NCBI RefSeq assembly: GCF_902167145.1
Contig: NC_050098.1
Span: 83,306,207-83,370,206, forward strand
Direction: 5' to 3'
Length of the DNA stretch: 64,000 bases
Origin: Zea mays
Taxonomy: Eukaryota > Streptophyta > Magnoliopsida > Poales > Poaceae
Shown here: one piece after another, positions 54,505-64,000 of the stretch
Layout: each line of letters starts with the position of its first letter
Numbering within the stretch: position 1 is the stretch's first letter
The notes under the pieces: generated by a model
What the model was told of the DNA's origin: nothing
The model's database searches: none
What the model saw: the letters and a program-made list of their open reading frames with translations, nothing else
Program-made: the position numbers and the translations under genes

Positions 54505-55818
54505 GCAAGTAGACTTCTCCCTCTGCATACTCTGTTTGATCCCAAACAATACATTTAATAAAGTTTATTTTTTTGGATATATATGCATAATTTGACGTGT
54601 TACCTATTCGAATACACCTAACCTTTTCAACCTTATTCCTTGATCAAACCTGGGTATTATACTTTACCTTCGTAGCTATGCTATTGCTACAACTTAACTT
54701 TATGCAGTCACTCCCGCTTATGATATTAATGTTCCAAATGGTAAGTTTACATTATTGTTGTTAACCCGATGGTTAAACAAGATTATTGCATATTAATTGG
54801 AACATGGAGTGACCACCCGGGAAAATAGTGCTACCATGAGAACTATCATGGCTCTGGTCTTGGCTAAATAACTAAGGAAGTCTTATGTTGGGTGCTGGTC
54901 GTGGTCGAACAGAAAGGGGGCATCTGGCAAGCGCTTATAGTTCCGGCTCAGGCAGATTGGATACGGGCATAGTTCCCAAAGCTTTACCCTGTAGTCTGGA
55001 CTATAAGTTGGTTACGGTAGGTGTACCTTATGCAGTTGACCATTTTCAGCATTTGCGTAATGAGGACTCTAGGGAGAAGCCACGTAGTGAGACCCTAGCC
55101 ATTCACCTCGGAAGTGAATACGGGTCTAGCTAACCCGGGCTAGAAGGGAATCGCGACTCATGGGTAAAGATGTGTCACCTCTGCAAAGTGTAAAACTGAT
55201 ATATCAGTCGTGCTAAGGTTATGAGCAGCCTGGACTCCTCACATGATAATTAAACTTGAAGATGGAAATAAATCGAGATCCGATGATCTGCCAATGGTTT
55301 GCTTAAGTGGTTTCACTTAAGTGTTTTTGATGTACTCTTATACCTTTGTTTAATGGGAACACTTGGGATTCACGATTATTAGTAAGACAGGTGTTGTTAA
55401 TAAAATGTTGACCAACTAAAATGCTTACTGCTCAACCTTAGCCTCACCTTGTTAAACTTGCATTAGTTTTCCCCCCACTTGCTGAGCCCCGACCATAAGT
55501 GAGCTCACCCTTGCTTAATTTTGATCAGAAGTTTGCAGATGAAGTTATGATGCTGAGCTCCATGGATGCTAGTCTAGTGATACCCTCGGTCATCTTCCTA
55601 TGGATGGATGTCCATGTTTCGCTGTACTTTGATGAATAAAGGTTCAGACCTTATGCTTGTTCGAAGTGTAATATGTTAATATAATCTTTATTTACGCTCT
55701 TATGCATTGTTCTTTTGATATATTACACTTGTGACGTCAACATATGTGTGGAAATAAATCCTGGCACACATATGCGATGCACCCGGCTCTGCCCACCAGA
55801 AACGGGTGTGACACAAGT

Positions 55819-56461
55819 GGCACCCGCGAAAAACGCATGCGAGATCGTGGCGCTGTCCACCAGGTCCCACAAGTCGGCGTTGAGGGAAGGAGCAGGCAAG
55901 CGCGCACGCGAGGTAAGAGCGGCTGACATGAGGGGTCCACCTATCGGCACGCGTGGTAAGTGAAGCCTAGGCCGCGCGGTTGGCATTCGGTTTGGGCCGA
56001 ATGTTAGGTTCTTGGCCCAAGCGCGGGTATAACTCCTTTTCTTTTTCTTTTAATCTTATTTTCTGTTTTCTTTTCTCATTTTGAATTTCAAATTCAACTT
56101 GGTGACAAAATTTGTATTCAGATTTAATTTCCACTTGATCATACCAAATTTGAAGAAGTTATTTATTCATAGATTTATTTTGTATAGTATGTTATTCCTT
56201 TCTTTCCCCTTTTTTCCTAATTCTCCTAAATTCGAATTTGAGGTACTAACATATGTTAGAATATATATATTTTTATATCATCACAAAATGCACAACAAAA
56301 ATAAAGTCCTAGCATGATGCATATTTCATTTGAGTGTCTTTGGTTATTTATTTATTTGTTATATGTGGTGTTCACACAAAATAATAAATATAGATAACAA
56401 CCATATATATAAAGGAATAAAATTTCTCTTTTTAGACTTTTCTTACAAAGTGGGTATTACA
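55819..56461 (-). repeat. GyF 3' LTR fragment (U3)
   Basis: In sense starts TGTAATACCCACTTTG at 56461. It is AT-rich, then GC-rich towards 55819 where GyE interrupts it. Small ORFs (55715-56563) are not supported. Confidence 0.8.
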
Positions 56462-56480
56462 AATCCTACCCCCTTAACAA
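56462..56480 (-). other. GyF polypurine tract
   Basis: In sense TTGTTAAGGGGGTAGGATT before the LTR. Confidence 0.82.
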
Positions 56481-56588
56481 GAATCTCGTCCTCGAGATTT
56501 AGGAGGAACGAGGGAAATGATGGGGAAAATCTATGTGAAGCTCTTCTTCTCGCTCCCAAATAGCTTAATCTTCTCCATGGTGACTCCA

Positions 56589-57946
56589 TTACACTTTGCA
56601 CATCTTTATCACCTTATTTCTTGTAACTCGAGTCAAAGTATCAAGAATCTTGATAGGATACTCCGTGTAAGTCAAATCACCCTGAACACTGAGCTCTTCC
56701 ATTGGTAATTGTTCCTCTGGTACACGGAGACACTTCTTAAGTTGAGACACGTGAAACACATTATGCACATCCGATAGATTATCAGGTAGCTCGAGTTGGT
56801 ATGCCATCTCCCCAACTCACCTAAAGATCATCAATGGTCCAATAAAGTGAGGAGCCAATTTGCCTTTTACTTTAAACCTCCTCATTCCACGAAGTGGTGA
56901 CACCTTGAGGTATACATGATCTCCTTCCTCAAATTCCAGTGGTCTTCTTCTATTATCAGCGTAGCTCTTTTGCCTGGTTTGAGCTACCCTCAAATTCTCC
57001 CGAATTATATGGACTTGTTCTTCTACCTCTTGAATAAGTTCAAGTCCAAAGAACTGTCTTTCTCCAGTCTGATCCCAATATAAAGGAGTCCTGCACTTCC
57101 TACCATATAAAGCTTCGAATGGTGACATCCTCAGACTGGCCTGATAGCTATTATTATATGAAAACTCAACATATGGTAGACTCTTATCCCAACTTCCTCC
57201 ATGCTAAAGGGCACAAGCTCTCAACATATCTTCCAAAACATGATTAGTCCTTTTGGTTTGTCCATCAGTCTAAGGGTGATAAGCCATACTAAAGTTCAAC
57301 TTTGTATTCATATTCTCATGAAAGTTCTCCAAAACCTTGAGGTAAACTGTGAACCTCGATCCGACATGATCTTCTTTGGTACTCCATGTAAACACACAAT
57401 CCGAGCCATATATAACTCTGCGAGCTGAGAGCCTTTATAAGTAGTCTTGACCGGAATGAAATGAGCTACTTTAGTCAATCTATCCACAATCACTCATATA
57501 GCATCATATCCTTTCTGGGTGCGAGGCAATCCAGTAATGAAATCCATACCAATATCTTCCCACTTCCACTCGGGTATCTTTAGCGGGTGCAATAGTCTAG
57601 CTGGCCTCTGGTGTTCAGCCTTAACTCTTTGACACACATTGCACATAGCCACATGTGCAGCCACATCTCTCTTCAATCCATACCACCAGTATTTCTGCTT
57701 CAAATCCTGATACATCTTGGTACTACCAGGATGAATAGAATAATCTGAGTCATGGGCCTCCTTTAAAATAGTCTCACGAAGGCTTTCAATATCAGGAACA
57801 CATATCTTGTCCTTGAACCATATGGTTCCTTGCTCATCCTCCATAAACTTTGGACCTCTACCTTCCGTAATAAGATCCTTAATCTCTTGTATCTTAGCAT
57901 CACCAATCTGTCCTTTGCGGATTTCTTGCTCCAAGGTAGGTTCCAC
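56589..57946 (-). pseudogene. GyF integrase with chromodomain
   Basis: Zinc-binding domain ([17 protein letters not shown]...CNVCQRVK) and core start lie at 57494-57946. The middle of the core ([31 protein letters not shown]) is at 57308-57493, with an indel near 57330. The FEALYGRKCRTPLYWDQ region is at 56817-57128, and HVSQLKKCLRVPEE plus the chromodomain start at 56589-56807. It retains the 51 residues missing from GyB. Confidence 0.9.
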
Positions 57947-57975
57947 ATCAATAATAACTCCTTCAGTGTGAGCAA

Positions 57976-58713
57976 CTATCCTAGGTTAAGTCTTCTGAAA
58001 TCCTCAACAATCTCATCGGGTAGCTGGGCAACAAAATCTGAATGAACGTGTTCCTTTCGACTCAAGGCATCTGCAACCAAATTCACCTTGCCCGGGTGAT
58101 AGTGAATCTCCAAGTCATAATCCTTAATAAGCTCCAACCAACGGCGTTGCCTAAGGTTGAGATCCTTCTGAGTGAATATATACTTCAAACTCTTATGATC
58201 CGTGTACACTTGGCACTTGGTTCCCATAATATAATGTCTCCATATCTTAAGTGCGTGGACAACGGCTGCCAGTTCTAAGTTATGAGTGGGGTAGTTCAAC
58301 TCATGTTTTTGGAACTGACGAGACGTGTATGCGATCACATGTCCTTCTTGCATGAGCACACATCCCAAGCCTTGGTCATATGCATCACAATAAATATCAA
58401 ATCCCTTCCGCAGGTCTGGCATAACCAACACTGGTGGCGACAGCAACCTCTTCTTTAATTGATCAAAGCTATCTTGGCACTTCTCATCCCACTTGAACTC
58501 TCTTCCATTCTCCAGAAGCAAGGTCATGGGCTTAGCAATCTTAGAAAATACTTCAATAAATCTCCGGTAATACCCTGCAAGCCCCAAGAAACTCCAGACC
58601 TCAGTAACTATATATAGTGGGTATGCTCCACGCCATAATCTCCTTGACTTTAGCAGGATCCACTGATATTCCTCCATTAGAAATGATATGTCCAAGGAAT
58701 GGCACCTCGTCAA
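57976..58713 (-). pseudogene. GyF RT connection and RNase H
   Basis: The useful part starts near [18 protein letters not shown] and runs through [51 protein letters not shown] and [15 protein letters not shown] to [13 protein letters not shown]. The first 40 residues of this ORF are out of frame RT and not real protein. Confidence 0.88.
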
Positions 58714-59137
58714 TCCAAAACTCGCATTTGCTATACTTGGCGTAGAGTTGATTATCTCGTACCTTCTGTAGCACCAATCTCAGATGTTCCTCATGATCGC
58801 TATCACTCTTGGAATAAATAAGAATATCATAGATGAATACCACGACGGATCTGTCCAAATACTCCATAAGCACCTTATTCATCAAATTCATAAAATAATC
58901 TGGTGCATTAGTTAGTCCAAATGACATAACCGTGAACTCATATAATCCATATCGAGTCAAGAAAGCTATCTTGGGAATATCCGATGGCCTAATCTTCATT
59001 TGATGGTATCCCGATCGGAGATCAATCTTTGAGAATACCCTAGCACCTCTCATCTGATCAAATAAGTCCTCAATACGGGGTAACGGGTACTTGTTCTTCA
59101 CAGTAACATCATTAAGGGAGCTATAATCCACACACAT
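58601..59137 (-). pseudogene. GyF reverse transcriptase, active site mutated
   Basis: Contains [30 protein letters not shown] and [18 protein letters not shown]. The catalytic F-I-D-D reads FIYDILIYS: Asp to Tyr by GAT to TAT at 58829-58831, a transversion. This should abolish polymerization. The thumb ([18 protein letters not shown]) follows, and a frameshift occurs near 58620. Confidence 0.92.
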
Positions 59138-59233
59138 CCGTTGTGATCCATCTGTCTTCTGTACAAACAGAACCGACGCTCCCCGAGGTGAGGAACTCAG
59201 ACGAATGTACCCAGCCTCTTGTAACTCTGTTAA

Positions 59234-59812
59234 CTACTTCTTAAGTTCCTTTAACTCTTCTATAGACATCCTATATGGCCGTTTAGAAATAGGAGCAGTT
59301 CCAGGTAAGAGATCTATTACAAACTCAACTTCCCTATTTGGCGGCATCCCTGGTAACTCCTCTGGAAAGACATCCGAAAAATCCCTAACCACATGTATGT
59401 TGTCACTAACAAACTCCTCAGCTATAAAGAACATCGCACGTTTGGAAGAGGTGGTTACTGCAATTTGAACTTGAAATCTTTCTCCTTTAGGGCTGGTGAG
59501 TTCTACAGTACCCCTACCACATTGTATAATGGCCTTTGCCTTTCTTAACCATGACATACAATGGATCAGATCTATACTGCTTGCCTCTAATATTATAGCA
59601 GTAGCTCCAAATTCTCTTCCCATAATTGTTAATGTCAATCTACGTGTCATATGATTTGCCTCAACAGGCCCTTTAGGTGTGATTACTATCATTGGTTTTC
59701 TCATATTTAGCAGTGGTATCTCATTTGTGTTGGCATATCGAGCAGACATGAATGAATGTGTAGCACCAGAATCAAATAATATTGTTGCAGGAATTGCATT
59801 AATGTAAAACAT
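59234..59812 (-). pseudogene. GyF protease and RT entry
   Basis: Retropepsin (ATILFDSGATHSFMSARY, active site kept), TIMGREFGATAIILEASS, then the linker [20 protein letters not shown] and [14 protein letters not shown]. Ends at a TAG in the RT fingers entry. Confidence 0.92.
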
Positions 59813-59916
59813 ACCAAGTGCAATGTCAACTCCTTCCGTAGTAGCATCAACGCTGACCTGATTAACCCTGGCAATAGAGTATCCCTTGCCAGATCCTGGA
59901 GTTTGTTTCTTATTCT

Positions 59917-61081
59917 GAACCGGGGTAGTAGAAATCCTCTATGGGCAAACATTTGCATAATTTCCAGTCTTCCCACACTTGAGGCAAGTAGTGCCTGCAC
60001 TCTATCCTGAAAACTTTGTCGGGGTGCCAGTGGGGGTAGCCTGACGAGTCGGTGGGGTCCTCTGAGGTGATTGCTAAACTGGGTGCTGGCCTCTGCCAGT
60101 GCGAACTGGTGTACCCTGGGGTGAACTGTAGCATGGACGAACACTGCTGCTTCCTTGTCCTTGGGATATAACCTTCCTCTTCAAATCTCCTAGCTGAACA
60201 TGCTTGTGTTCAATAGCTAGGGCCTTGTCAAGCAGCCTCTGAAATGATGGAAATGTATGTGCCACAAGAGCATATTGTAGGGGTCCATTGAGTCCTTCAA
60301 TAAAATGATCCTGCTTTCTCTCATCCTCAGCAACTTCAACCTGTGCGTATCTGGAGAGTTGAATGAACTTGTCGCGGTACTCGCTGACTGACATGCTTCC
60401 CTGCTTCAGCGATAGGAATTCCTTCTTCTTAATCTTCATCAGTCCAGCTGGTATATGATGGTTCCTGAACTGCGTAGAAAACTCTGCCCATGTGATAGTG
60501 TTAGCAGCATCGTGGGCAGCAGTGTATGAATCCCACCAATCAGCAGCAGGACCTGTCAGACGACCAGAAGCATATAGAACCTTCTCCTGGTCAGAGCATT
60601 GTGCAATAATCAACATCTTTTCCACAGATTTCATCCAATCATCAGCGTCTAGTGGATCAGGAGAGCTAGCAAATGTTGGTGGCTTATGGCTCATAAACTC
60701 CCGGTGCTTATCTCAGGGTGGAACTGGTGGTGGAGATGGAGGCAATGGTGCTTGCTGATGTTGTTGTTGTTGTTGCAGTTGCTGTTGCGCCCTTCTCTCC
60801 TGGCGTATCTCCTCTCGCTCCTAGCGCATCTCCTGGCGTATATCTTCTCGCTCTTAGCACATCTCCTGGCGTTCCTGCCGCATCTGCGCGTGCATATCCA
60901 CCATAGTGTCAGCCATCTATTGCATTATCCTCATTTGTGTTGCAACAGTTGGGTCAACTCCTGTTGGTGGAGGCGGTGGAGGATCCATCTTAGGTTGTTG
61001 TTGCTGTGGTTGTCTAAATATCCTCCGAGTGTGTCGATTGTGAGGCAGATCAATTCCACCACCCTTCCTGGTATTGACCAT
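59917..61081 (-). pseudogene. GyF Gag
   Basis: N-terminus with Gln and Pro runs and a repeated Arg/Glu segment (EREDIRQEMR, EREEIRQERR). The Gag core is open at 60074-60694: FASSPDPLDADDWMKSVEK, GRLTGPAADWWDSY, RNHHIPAGLMKIKKKEFL and FIEGLNGPLQYALVAHTF. The zinc knuckle reads CLKCGKTGNYANVC, with the histidine of CCHC replaced by Asn. Confidence 0.9.
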
Positions 61082-61511
61082 CTGAGTTAGAAACATATGG
61101 TAAGAGAGAAAGGATTGTAGACAAGGCAGGTGATTACGAGGCATGTTACTTTGGGGGGATTTATTAGTTAAGTAGATTAATGTTTTTACCTACCATAGCT
61201 AATTCATTACCTTATGGTGGTACATTCTAAGATGTCCATATATAATATTTCAATCAATCAAAGATGCAAATCAGACATTTATCATCAAAACAATCAACCA
61301 ACATTTTTAAATAGAGAAAAATAGTTTTAGTTTCATTTTAGGTTCCCTATCTCTTGAAAAGTTCATAATTATAGGATTCCAAGGTGTGAAACCCATCTTG
61401 TCTTAGAGTATAAAAGATAAGAGTAATCAGAGTATGACAGCAAATGGTGAGACAGGATCGAGATAAGATAAGTATAGAAAGAATCAGAGTAAGGTAAGTA
61501 GGTAAGGGTGT
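61082..61511 (-). other. GyF leader remnant, no gene
   Basis: 430 bp upstream of gag in sense. In GyB and GyA the extra pre-gag ORF would begin to appear here, but no matching coding sequence is seen before TatD cuts the element. Confidence 0.5.
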
Positions 61512-62139
61512 TGTTGGGGGTATGCTTCGTCGCCAAAGATTCTGTAAGAAGAAACACCTTCGGCAGATCCTCTCAAAAGCAGTGCCGAAGTTATCACCCA
61601 TAATGCTTCGACATAGCCACATGTCTCAAGACGAAGGAGTGAACCGACTTAAAGATGAAATGACCAATTGACCCGTGATTGCTTGTATTATGATTATAAG
61701 CATTTGTAAAGGGCATGAATGTAATTTCTCACAGGCTGCGTCCTGTGCCTATAAATAGGTGAACAATACCCCCGTACTGTTCACGCAATCTTGTAATCGC
61801 TTGCATGCGACACTCGGATTGTTGCCTTCTGTCAAGACGAAGGTATAAATGTGATCAAATGTTATGTTATAATATTTAAATTTGTATGATTAAATATATG
61901 AATAAATTTATGTGTTTTGATATATTATTCTTTCATGTTTTATATTTTATACTTCATCTTTCATTATTTCATAACTCTAGTCACAAAGGTATGACCTTCG
62001 TGACTCTTGCTCATGACCTTCGTCCGAAGTTCATTATACCCTTGGGGAGATAATGCTTCAATGGACGAAGGGCATTAACATTTAACATTTTATGTTGCCT
62101 TGTTCTTAATTCGAAGCATTTGAGAACAAGTCACCAACA
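61512..62139 (+). repeat. TatD 5' LTR (628 bp)
   Basis: TGTTGGGGGTATGC to CACCAACA. Rich in CTTCG/CGAAG, with the same right third as TatC. Confidence 0.9.
61750..61757 (+). promoter_or_regulatory. TatD LTR TATA box
   Basis: CCTATAAATAGGTGAACAAT. Confidence 0.85.
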
Positions 62140-62140
62140 T

Positions 62141-62150
62141 TGGCGCCACC
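62141..62150 (+). other. TatD primer binding site, one base short
   Basis: TGGCGCCACC; TatC has TGGCGCCCACC. Loss of one C cuts complementarity to Lys tRNA to seven contiguous bases. Confidence 0.7.
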
Positions 62151-62181
62151 TCCGGTGAACTCACTTCCACTTTTTGAGCTG

Positions 62182-63144
62182 ATGGCTTCATTCAACAACC
62201 AAGCTGAAGCTGCTTCGGCTACAAAGCTGGTGCTCCCGATAACAGGCGGTTCATGCTCAGAGCCGGCCAACAAGAAGCAGAAGGAGGAGGCCCAGAGAAG
62301 GGTACAACATGTTGGGGTGCAGGGACCCTTCATCAAGTCAAAATGATCTCACATCCCAATTACCTTCTCCCAAGAGGACCTTCAGCTCAAGGATTACCCC
62401 CACAATGATGCTATGGTCATATCTTGTGTCATCAAGGGATTTCTAGTCCACAATGTTCTGGTTGATACAGGCAGTGCAGCGGATATCATATTTGCTAAGG
62501 CCTTCAGACAGATGCAGGAGCCAGAGGATAAGATCCATGATGCTACACACCCTATATGTGGTTTCAGAGGAAGGCAGATTGTAGCACTTGGCAAGATCAC
62601 AATGCTAGTGACCTTCAGATTTGTCCACAATACAAGAATTGAACAGGTTGTGTTTGATGTTGTTGACATGGAATACCCCTACAATGCAATTATTGGTCGT
62701 GGAACACTCAATGCATTCGAAGTAATTCTTCATCCAGCATATCTATGCATGAAGATACCTTCGGACCAAGGGCCTATTGCTATTCATGGAAGTCAGGAAG
62801 CTGCCAAAAAGGCTGAAGGAAATTGGACAGACTCAAAAGCAATCCACAATATAGATGGAGCTGAAGCTTGTGAACAGTATAAGTACAGAAGAGAGAAGGC
62901 TGCTTCGGCTGATCAGCCGAAACCCATGCTTCTATGTGAAGACATTGCAGAGCAGAAGGTATTGCTGGGGTCTCAATTATCTGAAGAGCAAGAGAAAACC
63001 TTGATAAGGTTTTTATTCAACAACAAAGATGTTTTTGCATGGTCAGCCAACGATCTCTGTGGTGTCAACAGGGACATCATTGAACATGCCCTCAATGTCG
63101 ATCCATCATTCCGACCCAGGAAACAAGCTTCGGAAAATGTCTGA
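62182..63144 (+). pseudogene. TatD leader peptide and protease
   Basis: From ATG 62182 (MASFNNQAEAAS) the frame meets a TGA at 62344 (probable CGA). It continues as the Tat pre-protease region (IPITFSQEDLQLKDYPHNDA) and an aspartic protease with HNVLVDTGSAADIIFAKAF and YNAIIGRGTLNAF. The RT N-terminus follows (FNNKDVFAWSANDLCGV). A one-base loss near 63130 shifts the frame. There is no room for Gag between the primer site and protease. Confidence 0.88.
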
Positions 63145-64000
63145 CGATAAAGCCAAAGGTGCTCGGAACGAAGTAAAAAGGCTTCTCAGTGCTGGTGTCA
63201 TCAGAGAAGTGAAATACCCAGAATGGCTAGCCAACACTGTTATGGTAAAGAAGGCCAATGGTAAATGGAGAATGTGCATTGATTTTACTGATCTGAACAA
63301 GGCTTGTCCAAAGGATGAGTTCCCATTACCAAGGATAGATTCTCTAGTAGATGCAGTAGCTTCGTTAGAGCTCATGAGTCTGCTAGATTGTTATTCAGGC
63401 TACCACCAAATCTGGATGAAGAAAGAAGATGAGCCAAAAACCAGCTTCATAACCCCCAGTGGTACATATTGTTATCTTCGGATGCCTGAGGGGCTCAAGA
63501 ATGCTGGAGGAAGCTTCAGCAGGATGACAACCAAGGTCCTTCACTCTCAGATAGGCAGAAATGTGCTAACTTATGTTGATGACATTATAGTGAAGAGCAC
63601 GAAGCAAGAAAACCACATTACTGATCTGCACGAAACATTTGCTAATTTTAGGCAAGCTGGCCTGAAATTAAATCCAGAAAAATGTGTCTTCAGAGTGAAG
63701 AAGGGCAAGTTCCTTGGCTGTCTAGTTTCAACGAAGGGGATCGAAGCCAACCCAAGCAAGATTGAAGCTATTCATTGAATGGAGCTGCCAAGCATAAAGA
63801 AGGGGGCCCAACGGCTGACAGGAAGACTGGCATCTTTGAATCGATTTATATCTAGATCAGCAGAAATAAATTTACCATTCTTTGAAGTACTAAAGTCAGC
63901 TGAAGTTTTTCAATGGGACCCAACTCAACAGAAAGCTTTCGAAGAACTGAAGCAATATCTGATCGATTTAACAACATTAACTCCACCCGTGCTAGGGGCT
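63132..64000 (+). pseudogene. TatD reverse transcriptase (continues beyond window)
   Basis: RT fingers and palm: AGVIREVKYPEWLANTVMV, WRMCIDFTDLNKACPKDEF, LLDCYSGYHQIWM, FGLKNAG-like (PEGLKNAGGSFSRM) and the intact catalytic YVDDIIVKS. Then FRVKKGKFLGCLVSTKGIEA. A TGA at 63776 (probably TGG) interrupts the thumb, and the frame continues to the window edge (GAQRLTGRLASLNRF, QQKAFEELKQYL). The wording is typical of Tat-lineage RT. Confidence 0.92.

Larger units (their letters stand above)
48607..55813 (+). mobile_element. GyE: non-autonomous gypsy element, left end missing
   Basis: Has three plus-strand ORFs with zinc knuckles and a protease-like domain, a PPT close to that of GyB, and a complete 4242-bp LTR. 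No RT, RNase H or integrase is present. There is no 5' LTR: the left end is cut at the CACTA junction. The LTR tail (from about 54770) is clearly related to the GyB LTR. The five bases after it, CAAGT, should be the target duplication. Confidence 0.82.
51572..55813 (+). repeat. GyE 3' LTR (4242 bp)
   Basis: Begins TATAACACTAT (TG decayed to TA) and ends CGGGTGTGACA. U3 runs to about 52430, then a GC-rich leader, AT-rich DNA (52690-54440), a short exon-like segment and the conserved tail. The ORFs in the leader (51835-52458, both strands) are GC-rich shadows. Nothing else is seen in 52700-54400. Confidence 0.88.
56499..61081 (-). pseudogene. GyF gag-pol polyprotein, interrupted
   Basis: Begins at ATG 61081 (MVNTRKGGGIDLP) and ends at a TAA at 56499. 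More than ten stops and at least two frameshifts are visible. Many stops are TAG where relatives have Gln, consistent with CAG to TAG. One near 56550 (GAA or GAG to TAA) is not of that type. The lesion load suggests an old insertion. Confidence 0.9.
55819..61511 (-). mobile_element. GyF: Ty3/gypsy chromovirus, both LTRs lost or cut
   Basis: A minus-strand element. It retains 643 bp of 3' LTR (cut by GyE), a PPT, one gag-pol frame with many stops and a short leader cut by TatD at 61511. Its proteins are closest to GyB among the elements here, with similar PPT and matching Gag. The RT active site is mutated. Confidence 0.88.
61512..64000 (+). mobile_element. TatD: Tat-lineage gypsy element, gag-less, continues past window
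   Basis: 5' LTR 61512-62139, primer site, then a frame that goes almost directly to protease and RT. The expected Gag (about 1.5 kb in TatC) is missing. The left target duplication should be GGTGT (61507-61511). LTR promoter, LTR right end and primer site match TatC, so the two are relatives with complementary losses. Confidence 0.85.

Noticed and set aside
1..64000. Host genes, tRNA or rRNA genes, CRISPR arrays, endogenous viral genes
   Set aside because: None were recognised on either strand; all convincing proteins are retrotransposon proteins.

Overview
This window is plant nuclear DNA made almost entirely of stacked LTR retrotransposons, most likely intergenic heterochromatin of a grass, probably a panicoid. 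The grass call is inference. It rests on Tekay-type chromoviruses with 3-4.6 kb LTRs, Tat-lineage elements carrying an antisense Transposase_28 gene, a CACTA terminus, and initiator-Met or Lys tRNA primer sites. I see no host gene, no rRNA or tRNA gene and no CRISPR array.

Layout, with names used only here. Gy1 (1-5300) is the 3' end of a Ty3/gypsy chromovirus: integrase tail, PPT and a complete 4378-bp LTR. 5301-5888 is an orphan GC-rich target fragment. GyG is one long LTR (5889-6834 plus 11830-14975), split by a complete Ty1/copia element Cop1 (6835-11824, minus strand, TSD TCTTC). TatC (14976-48480) is a non-autonomous Tat-lineage element with a gag gene, no pol, and a multi-exon antisense gene. 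GyA (20163-46546, minus, TSD GTGTA) lies inside the TatC antisense gene. GyB (24133-36688, minus, TSD TTTTG) lies inside the 3' LTR of GyA. A CACTA end (48481-48606) follows. GyE (48607-55813) is a non-autonomous gypsy element with CCHC-knuckle ORFs and a catalytically altered protease. GyF (55819-61511, minus) is a chromovirus lacking most of its LTRs. TatD (61512 to the window end) is a Tat-lineage element with protease and RT but no gag.

The insertion order can be read from sequence. By partial eye counts, LTR pairs differ by roughly 9% in TatC, 3-5% in GyA and 1-2% in GyB, matching the nesting TatC > GyA > GyB. Cop1 LTRs differ at 13 of 265 sites. Every polyprotein whose body is visible is broken. 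Most of the stop codons examined look like C-to-T or G-to-A changes, many at CAG, as expected for heavily methylated DNA.

The most interesting signal is inside the long chromovirus LTRs. Downstream of the TATA box, each of Gy1, GyA and GyB holds two short open segments. Both are bounded by splice-like signals and are phase-compatible through a GC-type donor, and the second ends in a stop codon. Between Gy1 and GyA they keep the protein while silent sites change, including a TLPPGWTVEWD...EEHEE block, which suggests a small spliced protein encoded within R-U5. GyA and GyB also share an unassigned ORF upstream of gag. Start codons, splicing and expression are not proven by sequence alone.
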